14,773 nt of DNA from an uncultured Micavibrio sp. (GTDB lineage Bacteria; Pseudomonadota; Alphaproteobacteria; Micavibrionales; UBA1664): assembly GCA_937896295.1 (NCBI GenBank), contig CALBME010000112.1, positions 1-14,773 of the forward strand. Direction: 5' to 3'. The notes beneath the pieces are model-generated. The model saw nothing but the letters and a program-made list of their open reading frames with translations. It was not told the DNA's origin and did no database searches. How positions within the stretch are numbered: position 1 is the first letter of the stretch; the number at the start of each line of letters is the position of its first letter. The position numbers were made by a program, and so were the translations under genes. This document shows positions 7,365 through 13,325 of the stretch, piece by piece.

Positions 7365-8695
7365 GAACGTCCTACTCCTTAAGCCGCCGCCTGATCGGCT
7401 GGATCAGCCTTCCCATTCTTGCGGCCAGTGCGCTTGTCATCCTGCTCGCCTCCGTTTTTACGTGGCATGAAATCGAGGAGGTCTACGACGCGCAGCTGGT
7501 CCATTCGGCAAAAGTACTTCTGCAGTTCACCAAGCATGATATCAATCAGAACAATGTCGCCCCGCTAGGCACGGAAAGCGCGGATCTCAGCCATAAGTAC
7601 GAGCGGAAAACCGGGTTTCGCGTCTGGGTGAATGATGCCCTGATCACGCAGTCTTCCAGCATGCAGGACTTTGCGTCATTCGAGGCGCCGCCGGGGTTTT
7701 CGGATCAGGTCATCAACAATGATAAATGGCGGTTTTTCGTCTTTGTCGATCCCATCGATAAAATACGTATCGAAATTTCCGAACGGTATGAAGTCCGCTA
7801 CGAACTGATCACACAACTTATCAGTACGCTTATCATTCCCAGCTCCCTTCTCATTCCGGTCATCGTCTTTCTGGTCTGGGCGGGCGTGCGAAAATCACTC
7901 AATCCGGTCATCAAGATTTCAGCCGATGTCGACCAGCGCAACAGCGACGACCTGTCCGCCATTGAGACGGGACAATCGCCCACTGAGATCCTGCCGCTGA
8001 TCAGTGCGCTGAACAGGCTTTTCCTTCGTATCGGCGAAAGCTTCCAGCGGGAACGCGATTTTACCGATCATGCCGCACATGAGCTGCGCACGCCGCTTGC
8101 GGCCATGAAGACACAGACGCAAGTGCTTCTGCGCAAGGCCGGCGCCATGCCGGAATGCCGGGAGGGGCTTGAGAATCTTGAGGCATCCATCAACCGCGCC
8201 ACCCATCTTGTCAGCCAGCTGCTGCTGCTCGCGCGTATCCAGTATGCGCATTTTCCGATGGACCGCTTTGACCTGACCGGCTGCCTGCAGGATAAAATCA
8301 GCGAACTGCGCCCTCTTGCGCTCCACAAGGCGGTCGTGTTCACGGCAGACATCGCGCCCCATGTCATGACTGAGGGGCACAGGGATTCCGTTGCCATTAT
8401 GATCGGCAACCTGCTGGACAATGCCATCAAGTACACGCCATCCGGCGGTCAGGTTCATGTATCGCTTAGCGCCGCAGGCATTCTGGATGTGGCCGATACC
8501 GGGCCGGGCCTTAACGACACAGAAAAGAAAAAGGCGTTCGAGCGATTTGTCAGGCTGGACAAAACCGGCAATAACGGAAGCGGCCTGGGCCTGTCGATTG
8601 CCAGCTGGATCGCCCAGGCTCACAACCTCAAGATTGAGCTACTCGACAACCACCCCCGCGGCCTGCGCGCGCGGATTCAATGGCCTGTGATTTGA
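7361..8695 (+). CDS. Membrane sensor histidine kinase (QseC/PmrB-like)
   Basis: A 444-residue kinase. Transmembrane segments at about 13-34 and 149-174 enclose a periplasmic sensor domain of about 115 residues, without a recognisable fold name. A short HAMP-like linker follows (175-230). The H box is HAAHELRTPLAAM with phospho-His240. The N box is IGNLLDNAIKYTPSGG, G1 is VADTGPGLN and G2 is GSGLGLSIA. It phosphorylates the adjacent response regulator. The ligand is unknown; being last in a biosynthetic-looking operon suggests it may sense the pathway's product or a related membrane signal. No terminator is evident after the stop. Ten bases later the AT-rich integrative remnant begins. Confidence 0.95.
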   Translation: MRTSYSLSRRLIGWISLPILAASALVILLASVFTWHEIEEVYDAQLVHSAKVLLQFTKHDINQNNVAPLGTESADLSHKYERKTGFRVWVNDALITQSSSMQDFASFEAPPGFSDQVINNDKWRFFVFVDPIDKIRIEISERYEVRYELITQLISTLIIPSSLLIPVIVFLVWAGVRKSLNPVIKISADVDQRNSDDLSAIETGQSPTEILPLISALNRLFLRIGESFQRERDFTDHAAHELRTPLAAMKTQTQVLLRKAGAMPECREGLENLEASINRATHLVSQLLLLARIQYAHFPMDRFDLTGCLQDKISELRPLALHKAVVFTADIAPHVMTEGHRDSVAIMIGNLLDNAIKYTPSGGQVHVSLSAAGILDVADTGPGLNDTEKKKAFERFVRLDKTGNNGSGLGLSIASWIAQAHNLKIELLDNHPRGLRARIQWPVI

Positions 8696-8703
8696 GATAA
8701 AAA

Positions 8704-8722
8704 CTGGAGGGTGAAGGGAATC
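8704..8722. repeat. Distal attachment-site copy (partial tRNA-Gly 3' end)
   Basis: CTGGAGGGTGAAGGGAATC repeats the stretch at 9516-9536 in the same orientation, differing only by loss of two bases (CG) after CTGGAG. After the repeat the two sequences diverge. This fits an attR/attL direct repeat produced by integration into the tRNA gene, followed by decay of the non-tRNA copy. Confidence 0.72.
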
Positions 8723-8778
8723 CTACTGTGAGCTTATGTCACTGATTTTATATAATATTTCGGCTTAATTTTGGACTT

Positions 8779-8800
8779 CGTGCCCCAATTTATACCCCAT
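8779..8800. repeat. Degenerate arm-site-like repeats near the distal att copy
   Basis: CGTGCCCCAA (8779-8788) and TATACCCCAT (8791-8800) resemble the three CGTACCCCCA repeats at the other end of the remnant, in the same orientation and with 12-base spacing. The preceding ACTT also matches the context of the 9383 copy (ACTTCGTACCCCCA). Confidence 0.4.
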
Positions 8801-8822
8801 CCTAAGGAAGATAGAAGCTCCC

Positions 8823-8999
8823 TTACTCTTTTTGGGACTGAAGCTTAGACGCTAAGTTTTGCTTAAACCAGCCTTTGTCTCTATCGTTCCATCTGCTAAT
8901 GGTTGCGATAGCAGATGTAGGGCATAGTGAAGAAATTCCTGTGACCACGTCATGCCAAGGATAATTTTCTGAAATGTACTCCTCTACGACTTCAGCCAT
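8823..8999 (-). CDS. Hypothetical 58-aa ORF, possibly the frameshifted C-terminus of the next gene
   Basis: From ATG 8999 this frame encodes 58 residues of protein-like composition, including VVEEYISENYPWHDVVTGIS and ISRWNDRDKGWFKQNL. The same frame reads sensibly for several codons upstream of the ATG (AIYEYAR), back to a TAA within the preceding ORF. The 113-residue ORF ends 16 bases inside it, so one frameshift around 9005-9030 would join the two into a protein of about 165 residues. It is too short for the usual gene callers. I recognise no family. Confidence 0.4.
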   Translation of the reverse strand: MAEVVEEYISENYPWHDVVTGISSLCPTSAIATISRWNDRDKGWFKQNLASKLQSQKE

Positions 9000-9325
9000 T
9001 CGTGCATATTCATAAATTGCTGTAACTTAGTTTTAGCTACCCCAACGGATGCAGCCGACTCTAGCAAGGCTATCAAGCCTTCAATTATGTTATTTTCTCT
9101 AAAATCATCCCTATTGTTACGTTCAATTCTAGTGACCAAACAACATTCGAAAGCTTTTTTAATCGCGTTGCTAGGCGGCACTCGCCCCACTACGATTAGT
9201 TCTGCACAAATTCCAAGAAATATATAAGGAAGATTTTGTGATTCTCTGGAAAGCTCATCTAAGAGAGAAAAACTGCCGGCATCGACTATCAGTGAGCTTG
9301 TATTGCTTACTTTTAGGTTTTGCAT
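8984..9325 (-). CDS. Hypothetical protein within the integrative remnant
   Basis: A 113-residue AT-rich ORF with no family I recognise. The sequence is mostly helical and mixed-charge (for example AIKKAFECCLVTRIERNN and IIEGLIALLESAASVG). Its ATG lies inside the integrase relic in a different frame, so the true N-terminus was probably elsewhere and has been lost to a deletion around 9260-9280. It probably belonged to the same protein as the 8823-8999 frame. No ribosome site is evident. It is likely a decaying gene rather than an expressed one. Confidence 0.4.
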   Translation of the reverse strand: MQNLKVSNTSSLIVDAGSFSLLDELSRESQNLPYIFLGICAELIVVGRVPPSNAIKKAFECCLVTRIERNNRDDFRENNIIEGLIALLESAASVGVAKTKLQQFMNMHEWLKS

Positions 9326-9350
9326 TTTTGCAGTCCATATTGGTCAACAT
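9255..9350 (-). pseudogene. int: 5' fragment of a tRNA-targeting tyrosine integrase (DUF4102-type N-terminus)
   Basis: From ATG 9350 the minus strand reads MLTNMDCKNAKPKSKQYKL then TDS. This is the typical opening of P4/DUF4102-type integrases (LTDTA..NAKPKDKPYKLTD), which bind arm sites through this domain. After DS the similarity stops and a TGA follows at 9255-9257, leaving 31 codons. The catalytic domain (Arg, His, Tyr) is absent. The orientation, reading away from tRNA-Gly with its start about 170 bases from the tRNA 3' end, is exactly how such integrases sit next to their target tRNA. Confidence 0.68.
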
Positions 9351-9392
9351 CGTACCCCCAGATTTTGGCCGTACCCCCACTTCGTACCCCCA
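9351..9392. repeat. Three CGTACCCCCA direct repeats (candidate integrase arm sites)
   Basis: Exact copies of CGTACCCCCA lie at 9351-9360, 9370-9379 and 9383-9392, with start-to-start spacings of 19 and 13. They sit directly upstream of the integrase start, reading GGGGGTACG toward the gene. Short repeats of this kind between a tRNA attachment site and an integrase are typical arm-type binding sites. Confidence 0.6.
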
Positions 9393-9515
9393 AAAATTGG
9401 TGGCTGTAGAAGGACAGCGCTGGAATTAGACGGACGATTATATCAACAAAAACTGATAGTTACAGTCAGTTTAGTGTATGCTTTCGGATGTCTTTGGATG
9501 TCTATGGAAGAGGGG

Positions 9516-9536
9516 CTGGAGCGGGTGAAGGGAATC
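9516..9536. repeat. Proximal attachment site within the tRNA-Gly 3' end
   Basis: This is the tRNA-side copy of the direct repeat found at 8704-8722. It spans the base next to the CCA, the acceptor 3' strand and the first part of the T arm. These are standard crossover positions for integrases that use a tRNA 3' end. Confidence 0.65.
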
Positions 9537-9590
9537 GAACCCTCATAGCCAGCTTGGAAGGCTGGAGCTTTACCACTAAGCTACACCCGC
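9517..9590 (-). tRNA. tRNA-Gly(TCC)
   Basis: On the minus strand a complete 74-nt cloverleaf can be folded: acceptor GCGGGTG / CACCCGC, D arm with GTGGTAAA, anticodon stem CCAGC / GCTGG around the loop CTTCCAA (anticodon TCC), a T arm with GGTTCGATTCC, discriminator T and encoded CCA. It reads glycine GGA/GGG codons. The gene was used as an integration site: its 3' end faces the AT-rich remnant and has a partial copy at 8704-8722. Confidence 0.96.
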
Positions 9591-9662
9591 GTTTTTGATA
9601 CCGCGTTGTCCGCTTTTGTACCGGCCCGTCAGGCGCCGGTCCAGAGCGATGTTCCCTTCATA

Positions 9663-10460
9663 TCAGGTCGTCGGCGACCATTCAATCTTTGCGCCGCCGG
9701 GCGGGTTGCCAAAATGACGGGCGGCATTGCCGCCGCGGCGCACGATTTCGGTCATGCGATGGCCATTCCAGCCGGAGGAGCCCGTGGAAATCACAAGCTG
9801 GCCGTCCTTGACCGCGAATATCCCGTCCGCGACCGTCGCCCGCTCGCTCACCCCGTTCAGGGTGATGATGACATCCCGGCCGCGCTGAGCCGACAGTGCC
9901 GTCATGTCGACCGAGGTTTTAAGGTTACCGTACCCGTCTGTATAGCAGACGCATTCCTGCGGCGGTGGCGGCACATCCCCCAGATCGGCGGCCATGTCGC
10001 TATAATCGCCGCGCGCCACCTTGGCGAAAGCCGGTGGGAAAACATCGCGCGAACGAAACTGCGATCCTTCGGCCGACACATTCAGGCCGCGGAGCATGGC
10101 CGTATCGTCTTTGACAAAAGACAGGGAGTATCCGGAATTAACGGCCACGATTTCCACGCCGTTGTGCAGGCGGGCATAGACCAGCCCCTCGCCCGCGTTA
10201 CGTGCGCGGGGCGCAGGATCGTCCTTGCGCGGCGCCGTGTTCACATAGAATTTGTGACGATCGCCCAGACGGGAATTAATCGACAGCTGCGCCAGTACAA
10301 AACCGGTGGCGACCGTATCAAAAGCCGGCACCGCGACCGTTTCGATCACGAATGTATCGTCCTGTAATTCGGCATAGAGACGCTCCCGCACCTCGGCAAA
10401 GGCCAGATCGGCCAGATCGCCATAATCCGCTATGACAGTGACAAGTGTACGGTTTTTCAT
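9663..10460 (-). CDS. DUF62-family protein (SAM hydroxide adenosyltransferase/halogenase-like), divergent
   Basis: A 265-residue protein. The N-terminal VTVIADYG (7-14) corresponds to the TDFG opening of DUF62. IVAVNSGYSLSFV (104-116) corresponds to PDNG-LS. FRSRDVFPPAFAKVARG (135-151) corresponds to the FHGRDVFAPAAA motif. The C-terminal domain has TDGYGNLKTSV (174-184), STGSSG (225-230) and GGNAARHFG (243-251), as in the family. Typical members hydrolyse S-adenosylmethionine to adenosine and methionine. Here the usual VDPGVG reads VNTAPR (Asp to Asn74) and the motif His reads Arg136, so classic activity is doubtful. It is last in a four-gene operon, and its ATG overlaps the deacetylase stop by four bases (10457-10460), preceded by AGGGA. 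Confidence 0.72.
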   Translation of the reverse strand: MKNRTLVTVIADYGDLADLAFAEVRERLYAELQDDTFVIETVAVPAFDTVATGFVLAQLSINSRLGDRHKFYVNTAPRKDDPAPRARNAGEGLVYARLHNGVEIVAVNSGYSLSFVKDDTAMLRGLNVSAEGSQFRSRDVFPPAFAKVARGDYSDMAADLGDVPPPPQECVCYTDGYGNLKTSVDMTALSAQRGRDVIITLNGVSERATVADGIFAVKDGQLVISTGSSGWNGHRMTEIVRRGGNAARHFGNPPGGAKIEWSPTT

Positions 10461-11239
10461 TTTTGTATATCCCTGAAAACAAAACCCATGGTGATCAGTT
10501 TATCGATCAGCGCGAGCGTGCCGACATGAATTTCCGCCTGATCATGCGCCAGGATGACGTGCGCAGTATCCTCGCGGGACAGATGCGGATCAGCATCCAT
10601 CAGGGCGAACACGTCCACCCCCTTGTCCCTGTGACGCGCGGTCATGGCCCAGTCGGCGGTGGAATAGGTGAACATGGCATCGATGGCGTCGGCCATTTCG
10701 CTGTCCGTGTAAAATTCATGTCTTACATTCTCAAACGGCGTTTTGGTATAGCCTTGCGCCTTCAAAAACGCCTGAAGGGCATTTTTGGTTTCAACCTGTT
10801 CCGCAGACGGCAACTGCACGGGGTCGTTGCCCAGTCCTTCGCGGATCATGCCCGCCACATAGGCCCTGTGTATGACGGGTACGCTTTCAGGTTCGACAAA
10901 CCAGGCCCCCATGCCGCGGTCCATATAGGCAAAGCGGTAATATTTTCCGGGACGCGGGACGCCCGCATCGGCGTAGCATTTTTCGATCAGCATATCGGCG
11001 CGCAGGATATTGTCGCACGTCGCATCAAAACCCAGCGTCGTCGCCCGCGTGTGGTGATAGCCGTGATTGCCGATCACAAAACCCTTTTGAATGGCATAGA
11101 CCACCGCGTCCGGATATTTTTCGATCATATCGCCACGGCAAAACAGGAGGGCCGGCGCATGCCGGTCGACCAGCGCGTCGAGAAAAGCGCGGCTGCGTTC
11201 GTTCGGCGTATCGTCGATGGTCAGGTATGCGGTTTTCAT
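10457..11239 (-). CDS. Polysaccharide deacetylase family protein (NodB homology domain)
   Basis: A 260-residue protein in the NodB fold. Motif 1 is TIDDTPNE (D9, D10) and motif 2 is GNHGYHH (H59, H63 as HxxxH). Motif 3 is a degenerate YRFAYMDRG in place of RPPYG. The closing strand-helix is VILAHDQAEIHVGTLALIDK. The metal-binding Asp-His-His triad is therefore kept. Members remove N-acetyl groups from chitin, peptidoglycan or related glycans. No signal peptide is visible, which suggests a cytosolic substrate or a precursor. Its start overlaps the glucokinase stop (11236-11239), and its stop overlaps the DUF62 start. The substrate is unknown; the link to sugar phosphorylation is suggestive only. 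Confidence 0.83.
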   Translation of the reverse strand: MKTAYLTIDDTPNERSRAFLDALVDRHAPALLFCRGDMIEKYPDAVVYAIQKGFVIGNHGYHHTRATTLGFDATCDNILRADMLIEKCYADAGVPRPGKYYRFAYMDRGMGAWFVEPESVPVIHRAYVAGMIREGLGNDPVQLPSAEQVETKNALQAFLKAQGYTKTPFENVRHEFYTDSEMADAIDAMFTYSTADWAMTARHRDKGVDVFALMDADPHLSREDTAHVILAHDQAEIHVGTLALIDKLITMGFVFRDIQK

Positions 11240-12207
11240 GACCGGGCCGCGCGAACATCAAGGCCATACAGGCTTACATGCTCAACCCGCGCAACGAAAA
11301 CAGCCGTCGCGCGCAGCGAGTGGTCAACCACCGGCACCATGCTCTGATGCAGATTTTCAAGGAAGGCGCGCTGGTCGAACAGCCCGGCGCGATAGAGGCG
11401 GTCGAACAGTCCACCGCACAGGTAGATGCCGCCATAGGCGTGCGCCACGCTGCACAGCATGTGCGCGTGAAGGCCCAGAAATTCACTGAACACCGACGCG
11501 GTTTCCTTTACGAGCGGGTCCCTGTCCCGAAGCGGGATGATATCCTGCACCGTCTTTGCCTGTGCGGGCTGGTTCGTATACTGCGCCATGGTGCGGTACA
11601 GGCGCATCAGCCCCTCGCCCGAGAGAATATCCTCGGCGATGAATGTCTGGTTATCGCGTTTTTGTATACGCATCATTTCGATCAGGGCGCGCTGCCGGCC
11701 CGTCACGCCCGTGGCAGGAAAATGCCCGCCATAGGTTTCACGCGTCAGATGCGTGGTACAGTTGATATAGGCATGGCCGATTCCGGTTCCCAGCCCCATC
11801 ACCACCGCATCGGACCGGGCATCATTAGCGCCGGGACGCACGATTTCAAACACGGGTACGGATTCGTGCAGGACGGCAAAGGCGGCGGCCTCGAGGTCGT
11901 TCACAGCCTCCAGCCGGGCGAGGTCGAACGTATCGCGCACGGCGTCGAGGCGAAAAGACCACGGCTTTGTTTCCCTGTAATGCAGGGTCAGGCCGCCATC
12001 GATCACGTGGCCGGTATGCGCAAGGTAGAGCGCGGCGCCGCGCAGATCGGTTGCGGTTTTCGCCGCGTAATCCCGCAAGACATCGTCTATGCCCGGCCAT
12101 TCGGCGACTTTATAGACGGCAATCTGTTCCGGCCCCTTTGCCGTGCGCAGCGCCATGCGCAGATGCGTGCCGCCGAAATCACCGAGGAATATGATTTCAC
12201 CGGGCAT
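11236..12207 (-). CDS. glk: Glucokinase-like protein (Glk family)
   Basis: A 323-residue protein with the Glk layout: phosphate motif LGDFGGTHLRMAL (8-20), sugar-binding AVNDLEAAAFAV (101-112) with N103/D104, phosphate motif VMGLGTGIGHA (136-146), SGEGLMRLY (196-204) with E192 shortly before, and GGIYLCGGLFDRL near the C-terminus. It should phosphorylate glucose or a related hexose with ATP. At the E. coli Glu157 position (EGGH) this protein has Tyr159 (YGGH162), so specificity may differ. AAGGA precedes ATG 12207 by a few bases. The start overlaps the CDF gene by 11 bases and the stop overlaps the deacetylase start by four. I use the symbol for family membership, not proven function. Confidence 0.83.
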   Translation of the reverse strand: MPGEIIFLGDFGGTHLRMALRTAKGPEQIAVYKVAEWPGIDDVLRDYAAKTATDLRGAALYLAHTGHVIDGGLTLHYRETKPWSFRLDAVRDTFDLARLEAVNDLEAAAFAVLHESVPVFEIVRPGANDARSDAVVMGLGTGIGHAYINCTTHLTRETYGGHFPATGVTGRQRALIEMMRIQKRDNQTFIAEDILSGEGLMRLYRTMAQYTNQPAQAKTVQDIIPLRDRDPLVKETASVFSEFLGLHAHMLCSVAHAYGGIYLCGGLFDRLYRAGLFDQRAFLENLHQSMVPVVDHSLRATAVFVARVEHVSLYGLDVRAARS

Positions 12208-13117
12208 GGAAATCCTTCAGATGCCGGTGGCGGGAATCGGTGGTGTCGCCGATGGGGTCGAGATGAATCATGATCTCGGCATGTTTGTGGCGGGCGAGAA
12301 TGCCGTCCTCGACCTGTCTGGAAATTTCGTGCGCGGCCTCCAGCGTCAGGGAGGGGTCGACCTCGATATCAAAAGAGACATGAATGCTCAGGCCGCTCTG
12401 GCGCGTGCGAAAGTCATGCAGGCCCTGCACGCCAGGGGTTGCACGGATGGTGGCCATGATGTCCTGACGGATGGTTTCATCCAGTTCGCGGTCGAGCAAC
12501 ATGTTGATGGCCTTTTTCCCGACGCTGCGCGCGCTGAGCAGCAGCCATACGCCCACGCAGATGGCCGTCACCGGGTCGATCCAGTACCAGCCGAGATATT
12601 TACCGGCCAGCAGGCTTGCGATGATGCCGATGCTGACGGCGGCATCGGCTGAATATTGCAGGGCGTTCGCCTCCGTCGCCAGCGACCCGGTGGTGCGGAC
12701 AGCGTGGCTTTGGAAACGGGTCAGGATAAGGGTGATGAAGATGCCGAACACCAGCACGCCGATGGATGTGCCCACCTGCGTCGGCGCCTGCGGGTAAAAC
12801 AGGGCCTGCGCCGATTGCAGGAACAGGAACATGCACGAACCGGCGATAAAGGCTGCCTGGGCCAGTGCCGCGATCCCCTCCGCCTTGCCATGGCCGTAGC
12901 GGTGGTCTTCATCGGCAGGCCGCAGGGCATAGCGCATGGCAAAGAAGTTACTGACCGCGACCCCGAAATCGGTCAGGGAATCGACCAGGGAGGCCAGCAT
13001 GGCTTCCGACCCGCCGGCCAGCCACACGGCCCCCTTGGCGGCAGAAAGGGTCCCGGACACGGCCATAGCGGCCATGGCCACGCGCAAAACGGTCTTTTTG
13101 GCGGCTTCGTGAGGCAT
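12197..13117 (-). CDS. Cation diffusion facilitator (FieF-like) metal efflux transporter
   Basis: A 306-residue CDF transporter with about six transmembrane segments and a C-terminal cytosolic metal-sensing domain (about 215-295, containing HVSFDIEVDPSLTLEAAH). The first half of transport site A is VDSLTD (D46, D50), and HRYGHGKAEG (72-81) is the typical loop after helix 2. The second half, HYxSD in E. coli FieF (H153, D157), reads QYSAD here (Q154, D158), so one of the four tetrahedral ligands is changed. Family members export Zn2+, Fe2+ or Mn2+ against protons. It is the first gene of the minus-strand four-gene operon and diverges from tRNA-Tyr across an 86-bp gap. Confidence 0.9.
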   Translation of the reverse strand: MPHEAAKKTVLRVAMAAMAVSGTLSAAKGAVWLAGGSEAMLASLVDSLTDFGVAVSNFFAMRYALRPADEDHRYGHGKAEGIAALAQAAFIAGSCMFLFLQSAQALFYPQAPTQVGTSIGVLVFGIFITLILTRFQSHAVRTTGSLATEANALQYSADAAVSIGIIASLLAGKYLGWYWIDPVTAICVGVWLLLSARSVGKKAINMLLDRELDETIRQDIMATIRATPGVQGLHDFRTRQSGLSIHVSFDIEVDPSLTLEAAHEISRQVEDGILARHKHAEIMIHLDPIGDTTDSRHRHLKDFHAR

Positions 13118-13152
13118 TCTCAGGTCTTAGCACAAGATTCTACCCTTTGGTA

Positions 13153-13185
13153 TTGACATAGGGGGGTCAAATCTCGTTTCTTATG
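13153..13185 (+). promoter_or_regulatory. Possible tRNA-Tyr promoter, with TTGAC inverted repeat
   Basis: A perfect -35 hexamer TTGACA lies at 13153-13158. The best -10-like bases (around TTCTTATG, 13178-13185) are poor and far off. TTGAC recurs inverted at 13166-13170 (GTCAA), so a -35-like box also faces the CDF gene on the other strand. It lies between divergent transcription units, where a promoter is expected. Confidence 0.35.
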
Positions 13186-13203
13186 CCCGCAATTCTGTTC
13201 CGT

Positions 13204-13289
13204 GGAGGGATGGCGGAGCGGTCAATCGCACCAGACTGTAAATCTGGCGTCTTCGGACTACGAAGGTTCAAATCCTTCTCCCTCCACCA
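13204..13289 (+). tRNA. tRNA-Tyr(GTA)
   Basis: An 86-nt type II tRNA with a long variable arm: acceptor GGAGGGA / TCCCTCC, anticodon stem CCAGA / TCTGG with loop CTGTAAA (anticodon GTA), variable arm around GTCTTCGGACTAC, T arm with GGTTCAAATCC, discriminator A and encoded CCA. The anticodon and the long variable arm agree for bacterial tRNA-Tyr. Its 3' end faces the second accessory patch, so it may also have served as an integration site, but no second copy of its 3' end is inside the window. Confidence 0.96.
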
Positions 13290-13299
13290 TTTCTTTAAC

Positions 13300-13325
13300 A
13301 ACCCGCCCATCATGGCGGGTTTTTC
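13300..13325 (+). terminator. Intrinsic terminator after tRNA-Tyr
   Basis: ACCCGCC (13301-13307) pairs with GGCGGGT (13314-13320) around the loop CATCAT, followed by TTTTC. It lies 11 bases downstream of the tRNA CCA end. Confidence 0.85.

Larger units (their letters stand above)
8696..9516. mobile_element. Decayed integrative element remnant at tRNA-Gly
   Basis: This roughly 820-bp stretch is clearly more AT-rich than the operons on both sides. It lies immediately 3' of tRNA-Gly(TCC) on the minus strand, and its far end carries a near copy of the tRNA 3' end (8704-8722). Inside are the start of a tyrosine integrase reading toward lower coordinates, repeats resembling integrase arm sites at both ends, and a hypothetical gene that looks frameshifted. 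These are the expected leftovers of a tRNA-targeted element after large internal deletions. No complete integrase, transposase or cargo gene remains. Confidence 0.7.

Noticed and set aside
9606..9640. Inverted repeat ACCGGC/GCCGGT between the DUF62 stop and tRNA-Gly, as a terminator
   Set aside because: No T-run follows on either strand and the stem is short.
9606..12273. Long plus-strand ORFs opposite the DUF62, deacetylase and glucokinase genes
   Set aside because: They are antisense shadows in GC-rich coding DNA; the minus-strand frames carry clear family motifs.
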